Positions 1 through 10,125 of a stretch of DNA of 61,478 nucleotides are shown in pieces (within the stretch, counting starts at the first letter, position 1; every line of letters starts with the position of its first letter). The notes under the pieces were generated by a model. It searched no databases. It was given only the letters and a program-made list of their open reading frames with translations, and had not been told where the DNA came from. A program made the translations under genes and the position numbers. The stretch comes from Phascolarctobacterium sp. (GTDB lineage: Bacteria > Bacillota > Negativicutes > Acidaminococcales > Acidaminococcaceae). The DNA is taken from the NCBI GenBank assembly GCA_004558595.1, contig SFCN01000002.1, forward strand, positions 1 through 61,478, given 5' to 3'.

Positions 1-3000
1 AATGCCAGAAGTATTAACTCCAAAAACAGCATAACCCTGACCCTTAACCATTTGGGCATAGCCATCCTTACGATTCATCTCCACTGTATTTTCTGCTTCA
101 AGAATCGTGTCGTCACCACTATTGATGATAGCACCGGAAACATTCACATTGGTATTAGCCGTAATTGTAGAATCAACTCTAGCATCGCCACCACCAGCAA
201 TGGTTACGCTCAAGGCATCAGCAGAGAAATTCTCTTTATCGCTGCGCAGAGCCCGTGCTTTAAAGACACCGGCAGCTTCAAAATTACCAGTCAGATTAAC
301 TGTAGTAGTAGTATTAACAGTATTTTCCACTCGTGCTGCATAGGGAGAAATATCCATTAGGCCTGCATTGGAGCCATCGGCCTTAGCGATAATATCATCG
401 CTATTGGATGCAAAAATATCAAAGCTGTTGGCGCTAATACCACTGTCTCCTGCGTTTACTGTTGTAATAGCCTTACCCTCAGCATGACTTTGAGCAAAGT
501 TACTGCCACTAGCTGCGCCCATACCAACGTCTACAGAATGAATATAAGCATTAGAGGAAGTAGCATTGGTTGCACCAATCTTAAGATCGGCAGGTGTAAT
601 TTTATTTTCGCCTATCTGGTCAATAATTCTAATGGCATCCACAGCAGTAGTAGCCTGCATGTTATTATAAGTGCGTGCCTTATCAACATTGATAGTTACT
701 GCGCTAACACCCACCGCACGGTTGATAGCTTCCGTTGTATATTTTGAATTGGTATCACTGGTTTTGGTGCCACCGGTTAAGGATTCTAAATCTACCTCTT
801 GTGCTTTAAAAGCATTCTTACTACTTACATCAAGGGTAGCCTTGCCTGTTGCTTTGGAAGTGACAATGCTACCACCTGCAGCCACAAGTCCCGCACCAAC
901 GTTAGCCGGGATTTCATTCTTAATCACGGCAGCATTTTCAGCCAAAGCCTTGACACCTGTATAAACAACTTTATCATCTACAAGCTTTGTGGAGCGGAAA
1001 ACATTTTCTTCATGAACGTTTTCGTCCTTGCCTAATTCAACCTTGACTTCGGTACTATCTTCACCCTCTAAAACTAAGCGACCAGCTACCGCTAGACCAA
1101 TATTGACTCCCAAAGCGCTATTATTAATTTGGGTTTGATTAATGGCATGAATATAGAGGGGATTAGTAGCAGTGCTAGCAGCATTCACCACATTCAGAGT
1201 GGAGCCATCAATAGATATCTTATTGGTGCCATGATGTTTAGTATACGCTGTTGTATCCGTATAAGATACACCACTAAAGCCCCCCTGACCGGTATAGCTC
1301 TTAATTTCACCATCGGTGATGGACTCAACGGTTATGGTCTTGCCCTGTAATGCCGCATTGTCGATGTCAATAGTTAGCTTATCTTCCACATCAGTTCTGT
1401 TGGCGGGAACACCAACATTAACAATAGCAATGGAAGCTTGTTTAATATCGATATCAGTATTGGTGGTAGCCTTAGCCTGAACCTTTAAGTCCTCGCTAGC
1501 CTTTAAAGCACTATTAGCAATAGTGTTTCTGATACCACCTTGATCAACTCTGCCGGTATTAATAGTGCTGCTACTATACTCGATACTGTTATCGCCTGTT
1601 TTGGTCCTAACCACATCGACCTGGCTATTCATGCGCGCCAAGGCATTATTGACCATGGTCGCAAAATCGCTATTATCATAGCTCTTAGAGCCATCATCAT
1701 AGCTATAGCTGCTCTTCATATCAGTGCCGATATTGGTGTACATCACATTGACGCCAACATTTAGGGCACCAACACCCACGCCAACCATATCCGTATCAAT
1801 AGTGCGATCTTCAAAGGCATTGACATTAATATTTTTAGCAAAAGCACTGCTATTCAATACTTCCACAGCTGTGCCTGTATTGATATTCATAGCACCTTTG
1901 CCTACAGCTACACCTAACAAGGAGCCTGCGCCTACGGCAATATTTTGATATCTATTGTATGTATTGTTATTAGCTTCAACAGTAAATTCGCCAAACTCTT
2001 TTTCTTCAGTACCGATAACAGCATGGTCAACCTTAGCTCCCACTTGAGCTTCAGTATTAATATTGCCTACAGCAATACCTGCAGCACCACCAATGGAAAC
2101 AGCTAAGGCATCACCGGATAATTCTGTGCCCAGCTGAGTATGGTTTTCGGCCAAGACTCTTACTTCTCCGCTCTGATTATTAGCAGCTGCAAGCTCTACC
2201 TTAGAAAGCTCTGCATTAGTATGGCTGGTGTCCTCCACATCGGTCACGCCCACGCTTACGGAGCCGCTAAAAATGCCTCCGGATAAAGCTATGGCATTAT
2301 TATAAGTCTCAACATTGGCCAAACGATCAGCATACACAATGAGGTCATTAACCGTACCCTTAACTTGGGAAACAAGAGCCGTGGTATTACTTGTAAAACG
2401 GTCCACAGAAACGGAGCCCGTAACACCGGCACCTGCAAGTGCGCTAGCACCGGCAGCGACACCGGATTCACTTAGATATACGCTTGTATAACCCAAAGCA
2501 TCCACATGCACATCCTGTGCATTGAGCACAGTGCTACCGTCATCCTTGCCCACAATACGCGCAGTGGTATCTCTGTCCACCGTATTGCGGTCCCCGGCGC
2601 CGGCTGCGCCGACGCCTGCTCCCTCGCCCGCACCTACGCCCACGCTTAAGGTGCCAATATGGGAGCTAATATCAGCCCTGTCATAAGCATCCACTGTTAC
2701 ATCCGCAGTGCTCAAGTCGGCAATATTTTTATTAACATCAGTATTATTGACTGCGGCAGTAGTATCGCCACCGATTTTGTTGATAACAACGGTGGCATCC
2801 ACAGCAACGCCTGCGGAACCACCAACAGCTACACCGCCAGTAATAGAAATATCCCGCAGCAAATGCTCTGCCTCAGCATTGACAACAAAGCCCTTTTTGG
2901 CATTTGTCAGCTCAGCAGCATTTTCTTTTAATTCATATTTATCAGCATCATCTGTAACGGTACCAAAAGAGTGCTCGTTAAGCTGTATGCCAGAGCCCCC

Positions 3001-6000
3001 ACCCAAGGCAACAATGGAGCTATCCTTGACGATGGACTCAGTATCGCCTTCGATAGTATTGGTTACTACAGTAGCGCCCAAAGCCACGCCTGCCTGAGAG
3101 GATACGCCTATGCTAATAGCGCCGCCATAATTACGCAGCCTTTCATAGCTATCGCTCAGCGCTGCCACCGTACCTGTAGCATAAAGATTATCATTGGCCA
3201 AGGTCACTGTGGTATCATTATCAATTCTATTGGTAGCCACATTGCCTGCCAAGCCAATGCTGGCGGAACCTCCGCCCACAGCAGCACTTAAGCCAATAGC
3301 TACATCCAAAATTTCGTTGGTAGAATTAGCCTTGGCAATTACATCTTGAGCCTTAATGATGCTATTTTTAATTTCTGTAGTTGTGTCCGCATCACTGCGC
3401 ACCTTAGACACAGCCGCATTTCCGGATATTTTAATGCCATCGCCTACACTTACAGACAGAGCATCAGCACTGCTGGTAATATCGCTGGTGCTGTTCGCCT
3501 CCACCTCAACCTGGGAAGCTTTACTACCGGAGTTCTCATCAATTTTCACCTTCTCCATACCGGCGATAGTATTCATGTAATCCGTAGTCACAGCCACGCT
3601 GCCCTCGGCGGATACACCAAATTTTTCGCCACCAGCGCGCACTGCACCGCCCAAGGCCAGTCCTAAAAAGTCAGCATCATTGGTAGCTTTCACTTGTATA
3701 GCTGCATTATTGGCCGTAGTAATAGCCGCATTATTCAGCTGCGCCTTCACAGTTTGCTTTTGCTTATCTGCAGCACCATTGCCAATATTATTATAAACAA
3801 CTGCGCCACCAATAGAAGCCATGGCATTATTGCCCGCAGCAACAGCCACAGAGCCAGCGATTCCCTTTTCCACAGAGGTATCCTTGGCTGTTACTGAAAT
3901 ACTCTTGGCATTATTAATGGCATTGGTTCGCGTAGAAGCTACAACGCCCTGTTCATCCTTAGTCTCGTATTTATCTACAATGGCTTCTGTGTTATTCTTA
4001 CCACTGTTTTCCGCATAAGCGCCCTCAGCTGCTCCATTACCCAAGGAAACACTCGCGCCTACGGCAACAGCCCAGGTCTTCGCCTTATTTTCAGCTGCAA
4101 GAGCAAGATTGGTCTCAGCTCCGTTAATTACATTCAGAGTTATGCCCTGTGCATAAGCGCCAGTGGTATTGTTCATATTATTTTCAGCCCAGGTTAGACC
4201 AGCAGCAACTCCCTTTTGACTTGTCTCCACGCTCACCTGACCGGCCACGCTCACTAGGCTAGATTCCGTGGTGCTATTAAGTGCCAGATAATCCGTAGAA
4301 ATGGTACTATTTTCTACACTAGCCTTCGTAGTATTGTTGACACCCTGATAAGCACCAGAGCCAGCGACAGCTATGCTCACACCTTGGCTCTTAGCATTTG
4401 CCGCCGCACCTGCAGCCACGCTCACCATGCGAGTATCGCTGGCTGCTTCCACTCGCAAAGCAGCCTCCTTCAGCTCGCCGCTAGTTTCGTAGGAGCTGGC
4501 AGCAGTGCCTATAGAAGCATTTTTTATGTTGGCAGTAAAATTGTTGGTAATGGTATTAACATTGGCCGCAGCGGCAGCGGCGCCACTAACACTGCCTCCT
4601 TCACCTGTAACCAAACCAAGTCCCAAGGCCACGCCCACAATGGTGTTGCCCTGATTGGAGAGAGTAATTTTAGAGCTATTATAGGTAGCCTTATCTGCAT
4701 TATCGTTAATAATTACACTCAAATCAGCACCCTTGGTGTTAGTGGGGTCGGCAGTATTTGTTCCATTAGCTTGGTTCAAAGCATCATTGCCGGTGAAGTC
4801 ATAGAAATTATTAGTTGTAGTCTTCAACTCATTGGGATTAACTGCGTTGCCATCCCTATCCTTATAGGTAATGTCATAGATGTCTACAATCTTGCCACTG
4901 GGATCAGTATAAACCACATTGGCAACATCAACTTCCTCATGGGTTGTAGGATTAAAGTATCTAACGTCCTCTACATCCACGATTTCACCGTTTATGTCAT
5001 GATAGAGGCCGTCTTTTTCATCCAAGGTTATAGGCTGATTATTTATATCGTAATAATTGCCATCTGCGTCTTTCGTAATATTCGCCTGTAATTGAACATT
5101 ACCCTGGTAATAGCCATCATCCTTTATCTCTACGGACGGGGTGAGTATCTGGCCATTCTTACAGAAATTACCATCTTGATCAACGGTAATATCTTTAGCA
5201 AGTATCTGCTGTTGATTGCCTTCGCCCGTGACAAAATTTCCCTGAGCATCAACAGAAACAGCAAAGCTACTGGTTTGGTTCAGCTCGGTTAAATATTTAT
5301 TGTCAGCAGTACTAGCTGTGAGCTTGCCATCCTTGGCTTCGTTGGAGACCTTATTGGCATAAATTGCGCCGCCGTCAATGGTAGCATCCACCGTGTTATC
5401 CACGTTATTTTTAGCCACGGCTACATTCAGTGCTGCATAAGACTTATCTCCCGTCGCTACGCCAACAGAAATAGCAGTACCCACCTGAGTCAGCTTGCTT
5501 GCAGCAATATTATGCACCTCAGCAGCCTTTATTGCAGCCACGCCGATGGTGTTGTTATTCATTAACGCTTTAATGTCATTTTTTACATCGTTAACAGTCA
5601 CAGCTGCGCCCGCACTAGCAGTGGACTTGGTCACCTGCGTGGTTACACCGCCTGCAACCTGCACATCCTGGTCATAGGCCACATTATTAACCACAGTGTT
5701 CCTACCAACTATAGCATCATTTAGCATATCAGCATGCACAGTGCTATCAATATAGTTCGCAGAGCCACTGGCTGCTAAATTGATAGCTATGCCACTGCTA
5801 CGCTTACCGGTTTCTAGGCCCAAGGACAAGCCCGTTGCCACCTGAGCACCGCTATTATGGGCGTAGTTCAGCACATCCACTCCCACGTCAGTAGTGAACC
5901 TAGTGATTGCAGTATTTTGTAGTGTTGCAGTAGTGGTCTTTTTTAAATCGTTGACGCCCACTGCACCGGCCAAGGTACCTTGGAATTTGCTATTATCACC

Positions 6001-9000
6001 ATTACCCAGCTTGTTCAAGGCCATGGCACCGCTGTAAGCTCCAATATAAGAGGCATCCTCGGCTTCAACCTTGACAGAAGCAGATATATCCTTTTTGAGA
6101 GTTTCGTCCGTAACGTCAGCTGCAACGTCAGCTTTGGTCAGATCAATATTTACGTTATCCAAAGTAGCCTTGGTTTCGTCAACCACATAGTTCCAGGAAA
6201 CGCTGCCCACAGCATTGAGGCTGATGCTTGCAGGCTGACCACCGGCGTTGCCACCGTTGATATTGGCATTTTGAACACCGCCTGCAATGGCACCAGCACC
6301 ACCACCGGCAGCCGCGTTAGCTCCGCCTGCCTGCTGGTTAGCATTTTCACTACTGTTTTTTACACCGGCCACAGTGAAGGTGTTGATTGTTCCATCGGTA
6401 AGGGCGTTTACATTCACGCCATTGGCACTAATATTTCCCTTGTGGTTAGCAGTAGCACTAGTTTCCGCAGAAGTGCCATCATTATTCAGCTCCTGATTAG
6501 TCAGCTCGGCAATGCTGTGAATGTCATAGGAAATAACGCCCACGCTGGCACCCACGGAGCTGGTCTCGGAGCTGTTCCAATCGCCCACCAAATTTATAAT
6601 ATTGGTATCATTAGTCGAAGAAATATTCACAGCACCGGTGGAGGTTACCTCATCCTTATATTCAGTGCTACCATCATCCTTCTTTTCGGTTACCCGCTCC
6701 ACCTTTTTGCGCGCAGTAAAGTTAACATCGTCATCCACAAGGGTTTCGGCGTGAGATTCACCACCCATGTAGGACACCATGCCCGTCAGGCCCAGCTTGC
6801 TAGTTTGGGAGCCAGCAATGCCGATACCGATATTCAAAACATCATTTTTCGTAGCAATATCTATAGAACCAGCGTCAATATTTACGCCGTTCATAACCTG
6901 CACCCTGCTATTATTGTAGGCATTTTGCACGCCCACAGTGCCGCCAAGGCCATTTTTAGCATTAGCTAAAGGAGTTGGGTCAATAATAAAATAGGGGAAG
7001 GCACTCAATTTGCCCACTGCCATAACATTGGTTTCCACCACGTTGGCCGCAATATTGGCTGCATTTTGCTTACCAGCGGTTATGAGAGTATTCGCACCTA
7101 TATTGACATTTGCCGTGTTGTGCAGATTCTGCACGCCCACAGTGCCTGTTACCACCGCCGTTACGTCCTTTTGCTTATCCGCATCATTATTCTTCGCACC
7201 GGCGGATACATACATGTTGACGTAATTAGAGGGCTCCAGAAAAGCCAAAAGTGCCTCGCGTAGCTCGTTGGTGCCAGTTAAGGAGCCCAGCAAATCGATG
7301 GCCGCCGAGGCCTTCTTACCAAATTTTTTGCTATCTTTATAAGAGACTGTTTTTTCCTTCTCGCGCAGCCACAAAATATCCACAACAATACTTTGCAACT
7401 TGTCTAATTTGTCCTTAACCCCTGGCTTGCTCCAGTCAGTATAATGCTTTAAGAAGCTTTTCCAAGCCTCAACCAAATCATCGCACATGGAGTTCACACG
7501 ATTATAGCGTTGTTCCACATTTGATGTGATATTTACATCACCTACAGCCTTTAGCTCGGTGTTATTACGGTCCTGACTAGTAGCATCCTTTTGATTGATG
7601 TTTACCTCAGCTGTGTTCTCCATGTATTCCACGCCCACAGCAGCCGCCGCAGTCACATAAGTCGTATCACTACTGTTCATCAATAAATTGGTGGTCGAAA
7701 AATAGGTATCACCAATTTCCACTGCAGCATTCAGGTTAAGGTCCCCACCCGTAGCTTCTGCAGAAGCCACTGGATACACATTGAGCTTAGCCTCATTAGT
7801 TACCTCGACCACAGCTACGGATGCACCTAAATCAAAATATTGATTCCAATCGGTAACATTCGCGCCGCCTCCGGCAGCACCACCGCCGCCACCGCCACCG
7901 GCAGCACCCGGATTATCCGGCATTTGGTTACCCAAGCCCAGCTTTTCCAGCCAAGGCTTTAAAGCATTCGCCTTTTCTGCCACATCCTCATTATTGATAA
8001 CCCAAGATAGGCCCGTAAATTCACCCACATATTCATCGCAGGTGGAGATACTCAAACTATCCAGGGCATGCCTGGCTTCCATATTCACAGAGTCACCCTT
8101 CACAGCCACATAATCGTTAACGGTAGCAGTACCCTTGCTAGTCACCAAGTTAACGGCTGTGCTTACAGCTGTATCATCAGTTTCCGAACCGGCTGTGATA
8201 TCGGAGCCCACGGACACATCGCTGTCCATCTCATTGGTGCTGTTGGCCTTAACGTCCAGGTTACCACCTGCATTGAGCAAAGGATTCGTCTTGCTTCCCT
8301 TATCTGCCAAAGCAGCGGAGCCTAAATTAACAGTGGCCTTCGTATCCTGGTAGCTCAGCCCCACGCCCACCATAAACATGGACGCATATTTATCACCATG
8401 TACGCCTTGGTCATAATATTTGGGAGTAAGCACACTCATGCTGCCGCTATTGGTATTCTCGGCTTCAGCAGCAATGTTCATATTTTTTTCGGACTGTAGC
8501 TTGCCATCCACATTCACAGTAGCCTTACTACTGCTATTCTGATAAATAAAGCCGCCAGTAAAGTATTTAGAAAAGTCGGCGCTGCCCTCCTGAATGCGAG
8601 GCTGCAGGCCCACCTTCATCTTATTCTTAGTCTTACTATTAGCAGTAATATTCATATTACCGCCCACAGTATGAGCTACATTATCCTTGGTATAGGTTGG
8701 CGCTACAGCGCCATTTTTGAGTACATTAGCTATAATTTGTGCATTAGCACCAATATTAGTTGTAGCCTTCGCATCCGTAATCGCAAAGGGCATGTAGAGC
8801 TGGTGAATGATATTATTTGTAAGCATCCCACCTTGGCCCCAATGAGGATTGGACTCCACAAGGCCCAAAAGATAACTGCTAAATTTACTCTTCAGCCCAA
8901 TAACCCCTGTCTCCTGCAAGCCATCATTAAGCATATCTAAAACATTGGCATAATTGCCGCCACTATACTCAGAGCTAGCCGTAGCAGCAATTTTCACATC

Positions 9001-10125
9001 CGCACCGGTCACAGAGCCATTGACAGTGGTATCAGCCTTAGTAAAAGCCACCATATCCCAAAACTCAGTGATTTTGGTTCTTTGTAAGCGCTTGGCCTCC
9101 GCAGAAATTTCTACATTACCACGGGCATCAAGGGTAGCACCCTCGCCCACCTCAACCTTGGCTTCCACAGTATTAGTGATGGAGCTAATCCCTAAAAACT
9201 CAGTTTTTGCGTTTTTGCTATCGGAATAAGCCGCCAGTTTAATACTGCCATCGCCCTTAACAGCAGCATCGCCCTGAGTGCCGGTCGGATTGGAGGGGTC
9301 AGCAATAATAATATTTCCCTTGCTATCCAAGGACGCAGTAAGTCGCTCGTTTTTTACACTCACGTCAGTAACTAAGCCCTCTGTATTAACAGTCGTGTCA
9401 AACATTACACCTGTTTTCAAGACAGGTGTAATATCAGAACCGTTAGCCTTGGTCACATTAATATAGGCAGCACGCAAATCTATACCCGTGGCAGTATTAA
9501 TCCTGCCGTGGATATCGATGGATGCAGTAGAGTCTAAGGACCAGCTATTGTCTGTAATGGCCTGAGCAGCAGTCTCAGCGCTAGCAAAGGTATTGCCCGA
9601 GGTAATAACAGTCAAGGCCCCTGCGTTAATCACACCGGAGGAGCCCACAACCATGCCCTTATCGCTCAAGAAATACATCTTGCCGCCGATTTTATTATTG
9701 CGCAAAGCATTGACCGTACCATAAATGCTGATACGGTCATTAACAGTATTCACCAAAGTATTTAATACTTCCGTGCTGCCTTCCTTTTGGAAGTACATAT
9801 TGGCAATTTGGTTATTGCCCACAGAAAAATGTTCAAAGGCATTAAGGCCCACCCCATTACTTGCCTTTTCTGCATAAATATGGGCCGTGCCACTGGCAAT
9901 TAAATTTTCCGTCTGACCAGTGCGCACAATAGTGCCTGCCGCAAGGGTGGTGGAGTCCCCTGCCAAAGCCTGCCGTCCCAGCCACGGAGTCAGGGCAAAG
10001 CCCACGCCCACAGCCAGCACTGAGCGCAGCACCTTCATGCGCAGGGTAGCGCTTTCTTCTCTTTTATAATCCAAGCGATCCAAACGTTTTTGACTATATC
10101 TTAAGCTTTTTCTCTTGCTACTCAT
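1..10125 (-). CDS. Giant two-partner-secretion exoprotein, leukotoxin (LktA)-family filamentous adhesin, C-terminus outside window
   Basis: The frame opens at an ATG at 10125 behind a GGGGAGG Shine-Dalgarno and stays open for 3375 codons to the left edge, so the C-terminus is missing. Seen: a basic, extended signal region (residues about 1-55, ending in ALA), then a TPS secretion domain (about 56-250) with the typical NTLVN, NNKIGG and INAGALTVI motifs. The rest is a very long beta-helix-like region of Gly/Ala/Val/Asn repeats (patterns such as VAVGGSAGVAV). Family knowledge: TpsA proteins cross the outer membrane through a TpsB pore and act as surface adhesins or toxins; Fusobacterium leukotoxin belongs here. 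Insertions break the repeat pattern: helical and Gly-rich stretches near residues 695-760 and 868-967, and an Asp-rich block near 1610-1775. It overlaps the upstream gene by 8 bp, so the two are probably co-translated. Toxin versus adhesin function cannot be decided from sequence. Confidence 0.9.
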   Translation of the reverse strand, partial: MSSKRKSLRYSQKRLDRLDYKREESATLRMKVLRSVLAVGVGFALTPWLGRQALAGDSTTLAAGTIVRTGQTENLIASGTAHIYAEKASNGVGLNAFEHFSVGNNQIANMYFQKEGSTEVLNTLVNTVNDRISIYGTVNALRNNKIGGKMYFLSDKGMVVGSSGVINAGALTVITSGNTFASAETAAQAITDNSWSLDSTASIDIHGRINTATGIDLRAAYINVTKANGSDITPVLKTGVMFDTTVNTEGLVTDVSVKNERLTASLDSKGNIIIADPSNPTGTQGDAAVKGDGSIKLAAYSDSKNAKTEFLGISSITNTVEAKVEVGEGATLDARGNVEISAEAKRLQRTKITEFWDMVAFTKADTTVNGSVTGADVKIAATASSEYSGGNYANVLDMLNDGLQETGVIGLKSKFSSYLLGLVESNPHWGQGGMLTNNIIHQLYMPFAITDAKATTNIGANAQIIANVLKNGAVAPTYTKDNVAHTVGGNMNITANSKTKNKMKVGLQPRIQEGSADFSKYFTGGFIYQNSSSKATVNVDGKLQSEKNMNIAAEAENTNSGSMSVLTPKYYDQGVHGDKYASMFMVGVGLSYQDTKATVNLGSAALADKGSKTNPLLNAGGNLDVKANSTNEMDSDVSVGSDITAGSETDDTAVSTAVNLVTSKGTATVNDYVAVKGDSVNMEARHALDSLSISTCDEYVGEFTGLSWVINNEDVAEKANALKPWLEKLGLGNQMPDNPGAAGGGGGGGAAGGGANVTDWNQYFDLGASVAVVEVTNEAKLNVYPVASAEATGGDLNLNAAVEIGDTYFSTTNLLMNSSDTTYVTAAAAVGVEYMENTAEVNINQKDATSQDRNNTELKAVGDVNITSNVEQRYNRVNSMCDDLVEAWKSFLKHYTDWSKPGVKDKLDKLQSIVVDILWLREKEKTVSYKDSKKFGKKASAAIDLLGSLTGTNELREALLAFLEPSNYVNMYVSAGAKNNDADKQKDVTAVVTGTVGVQNLHNTANVNIGANTLITAGKQNAANIAANVVETNVMAVGKLSAFPYFIIDPTPLANAKNGLGGTVGVQNAYNNSRVQVMNGVNIDAGSIDIATKNDVLNIGIGIAGSQTSKLGLTGMVSYMGGESHAETLVDDDVNFTARKKVERVTEKKDDGSTEYKDEVTSTGAVNISSTNDTNIINLVGDWNSSETSSVGASVGVISYDIHSIAELTNQELNNDGTSAETSATANHKGNISANGVNVNALTDGTINTFTVAGVKNSSENANQQAGGANAAAGGGAGAIAGGVQNANINGGNAGGQPASISLNAVGSVSWNYVVDETKATLDNVNIDLTKADVAADVTDETLKKDISASVKVEAEDASYIGAYSGAMALNKLGNGDNSKFQGTLAGAVGVNDLKKTTTATLQNTAITRFTTDVGVDVLNYAHNSGAQVATGLSLGLETGKRSSGIAINLAASGSANYIDSTVHADMLNDAIVGRNTVVNNVAYDQDVQVAGGVTTQVTKSTASAGAAVTVNDVKNDIKALMNNNTIGVAAIKAAEVHNIAASKLTQVGTAISVGVATGDKSYAALNVAVAKNNVDNTVDATIDGGAIYANKVSNEAKDGKLTASTADNKYLTELNQTSSFAVSVDAQGNFVTGEGNQQQILAKDITVDQDGNFCKNGQILTPSVEIKDDGYYQGNVQLQANITKDADGNYYDINNQPITLDEKDGLYHDINGEIVDVEDVRYFNPTTHEEVDVANVVYTDPSGKIVDIYDITYKDRDGNAVNPNELKTTTNNFYDFTGNDALNQANGTNTADPTNTKGADLSVIINDNADKATYNSSKITLSNQGNTIVGVALGLGLVTGEGGSVSGAAAAAANVNTITNNFTANIKNASIGTAASSYETSGELKEAALRVEAASDTRMVSVAAGAAANAKSQGVSIAVAGSGAYQGVNNTTKASVENSTISTDYLALNSTTESSLVSVAGQVSVETSQKGVAAGLTWAENNMNNTTGAYAQGITLNVINGAETNLALAAENKAKTWAVAVGASVSLGNGAAEGAYAENSGKNNTEAIVDKYETKDEQGVVASTRTNAINNAKSISVTAKDTSVEKGIAGSVAVAAGNNAMASIGGAVVYNNIGNGAADKQKQTVKAQLNNAAITTANNAAIQVKATNDADFLGLALGGAVRAGGEKFGVSAEGSVAVTTDYMNTIAGMEKVKIDENSGSKASQVEVEANSTSDITSSADALSVSVGDGIKISGNAAVSKVRSDADTTTEIKNSIIKAQDVIAKANSTNEILDVAIGLSAAVGGGSASIGLAGNVATNRIDNDTTVTLANDNLYATGTVAALSDSYERLRNYGGAISIGVSSQAGVALGATVVTNTIEGDTESIVKDSSIVALGGGSGIQLNEHSFGTVTDDADKYELKENAAELTNAKKGFVVNAEAEHLLRDISITGGVAVGGSAGVAVDATVVINKIGGDTTAAVNNTDVNKNIADLSTADVTVDAYDRADISSHIGTLSVGVGAGEGAGVGAAGAGDRNTVDRDTTARIVGKDDGSTVLNAQDVHVDALGYTSVYLSESGVAAGASALAGAGVTGSVSVDRFTSNTTALVSQVKGTVNDLIVYADRLANVETYNNAIALSGGIFSGSVSVGVTDVEDTSHTNAELSKVELAAANNQSGEVRVLAENHTQLGTELSGDALAVSIGGAAGIAVGNINTEAQVGAKVDHAVIGTEEKEFGEFTVEANNNTYNRYQNIAVGAGSLLGVAVGKGAMNINTGTAVEVLNSSAFAKNINVNAFEDRTIDTDMVGVGVGALNVGVNVMYTNIGTDMKSSYSYDDGSKSYDNSDFATMVNNALARMNSQVDVVRTKTGDNSIEYSSSTINTGRVDQGGIRNTIANSALKASEDLKVQAKATTNTDIDIKQASIAIVNVGVPANRTDVEDKLTIDIDNAALQGKTITVESITDGEIKSYTGQGGFSGVSYTDTTAYTKHHGTNKISIDGSTLNVVNAASTATNPLYIHAINQTQINNSALGVNIGLAVAGRLVLEGEDSTEVKVELGKDENVHEENVFRSTKLVDDKVVYTGVKALAENAAVIKNEIPANVGAGLVAAGGSIVTSKATGKATLDVSSKNAFKAQEVDLESLTGGTKTSDTNSKYTTEAINRAVGVSAVTINVDKARTYNNMQATTAVDAIRIIDQIGENKITPADLKIGATNATSSNAYIHSVDVGMGAASGSNFAQSHAEGKAITTVNAGDSGISANSFDIFASNSDDIIAKADGSNAGLMDISPYAARVENTVNTTTTVNLTGNFEAAGVFKARALRSDKENFSADALSVTIAGGGDARVDSTITANTNVNVSGAIINSGDDTILEAENTVEMNRKDGYAQMVKGQGYAVFGVNTSGI

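Noticed and set aside
52..9466. Many plus-strand open frames of 60-329 codons in the first 9.5 kb (e.g. 4384-5091, 5980-6969)
   Set aside because: They are antisense shadows of the repetitive, stop-poor tpsA gene; they lack ribosome sites and recognisable domains.
1..10000. CRISPR-like or short tandem DNA repeats in the adhesin gene
   Set aside because: Recurring motifs are degenerate protein-level repeats; no regularly spaced identical DNA repeats were seen.
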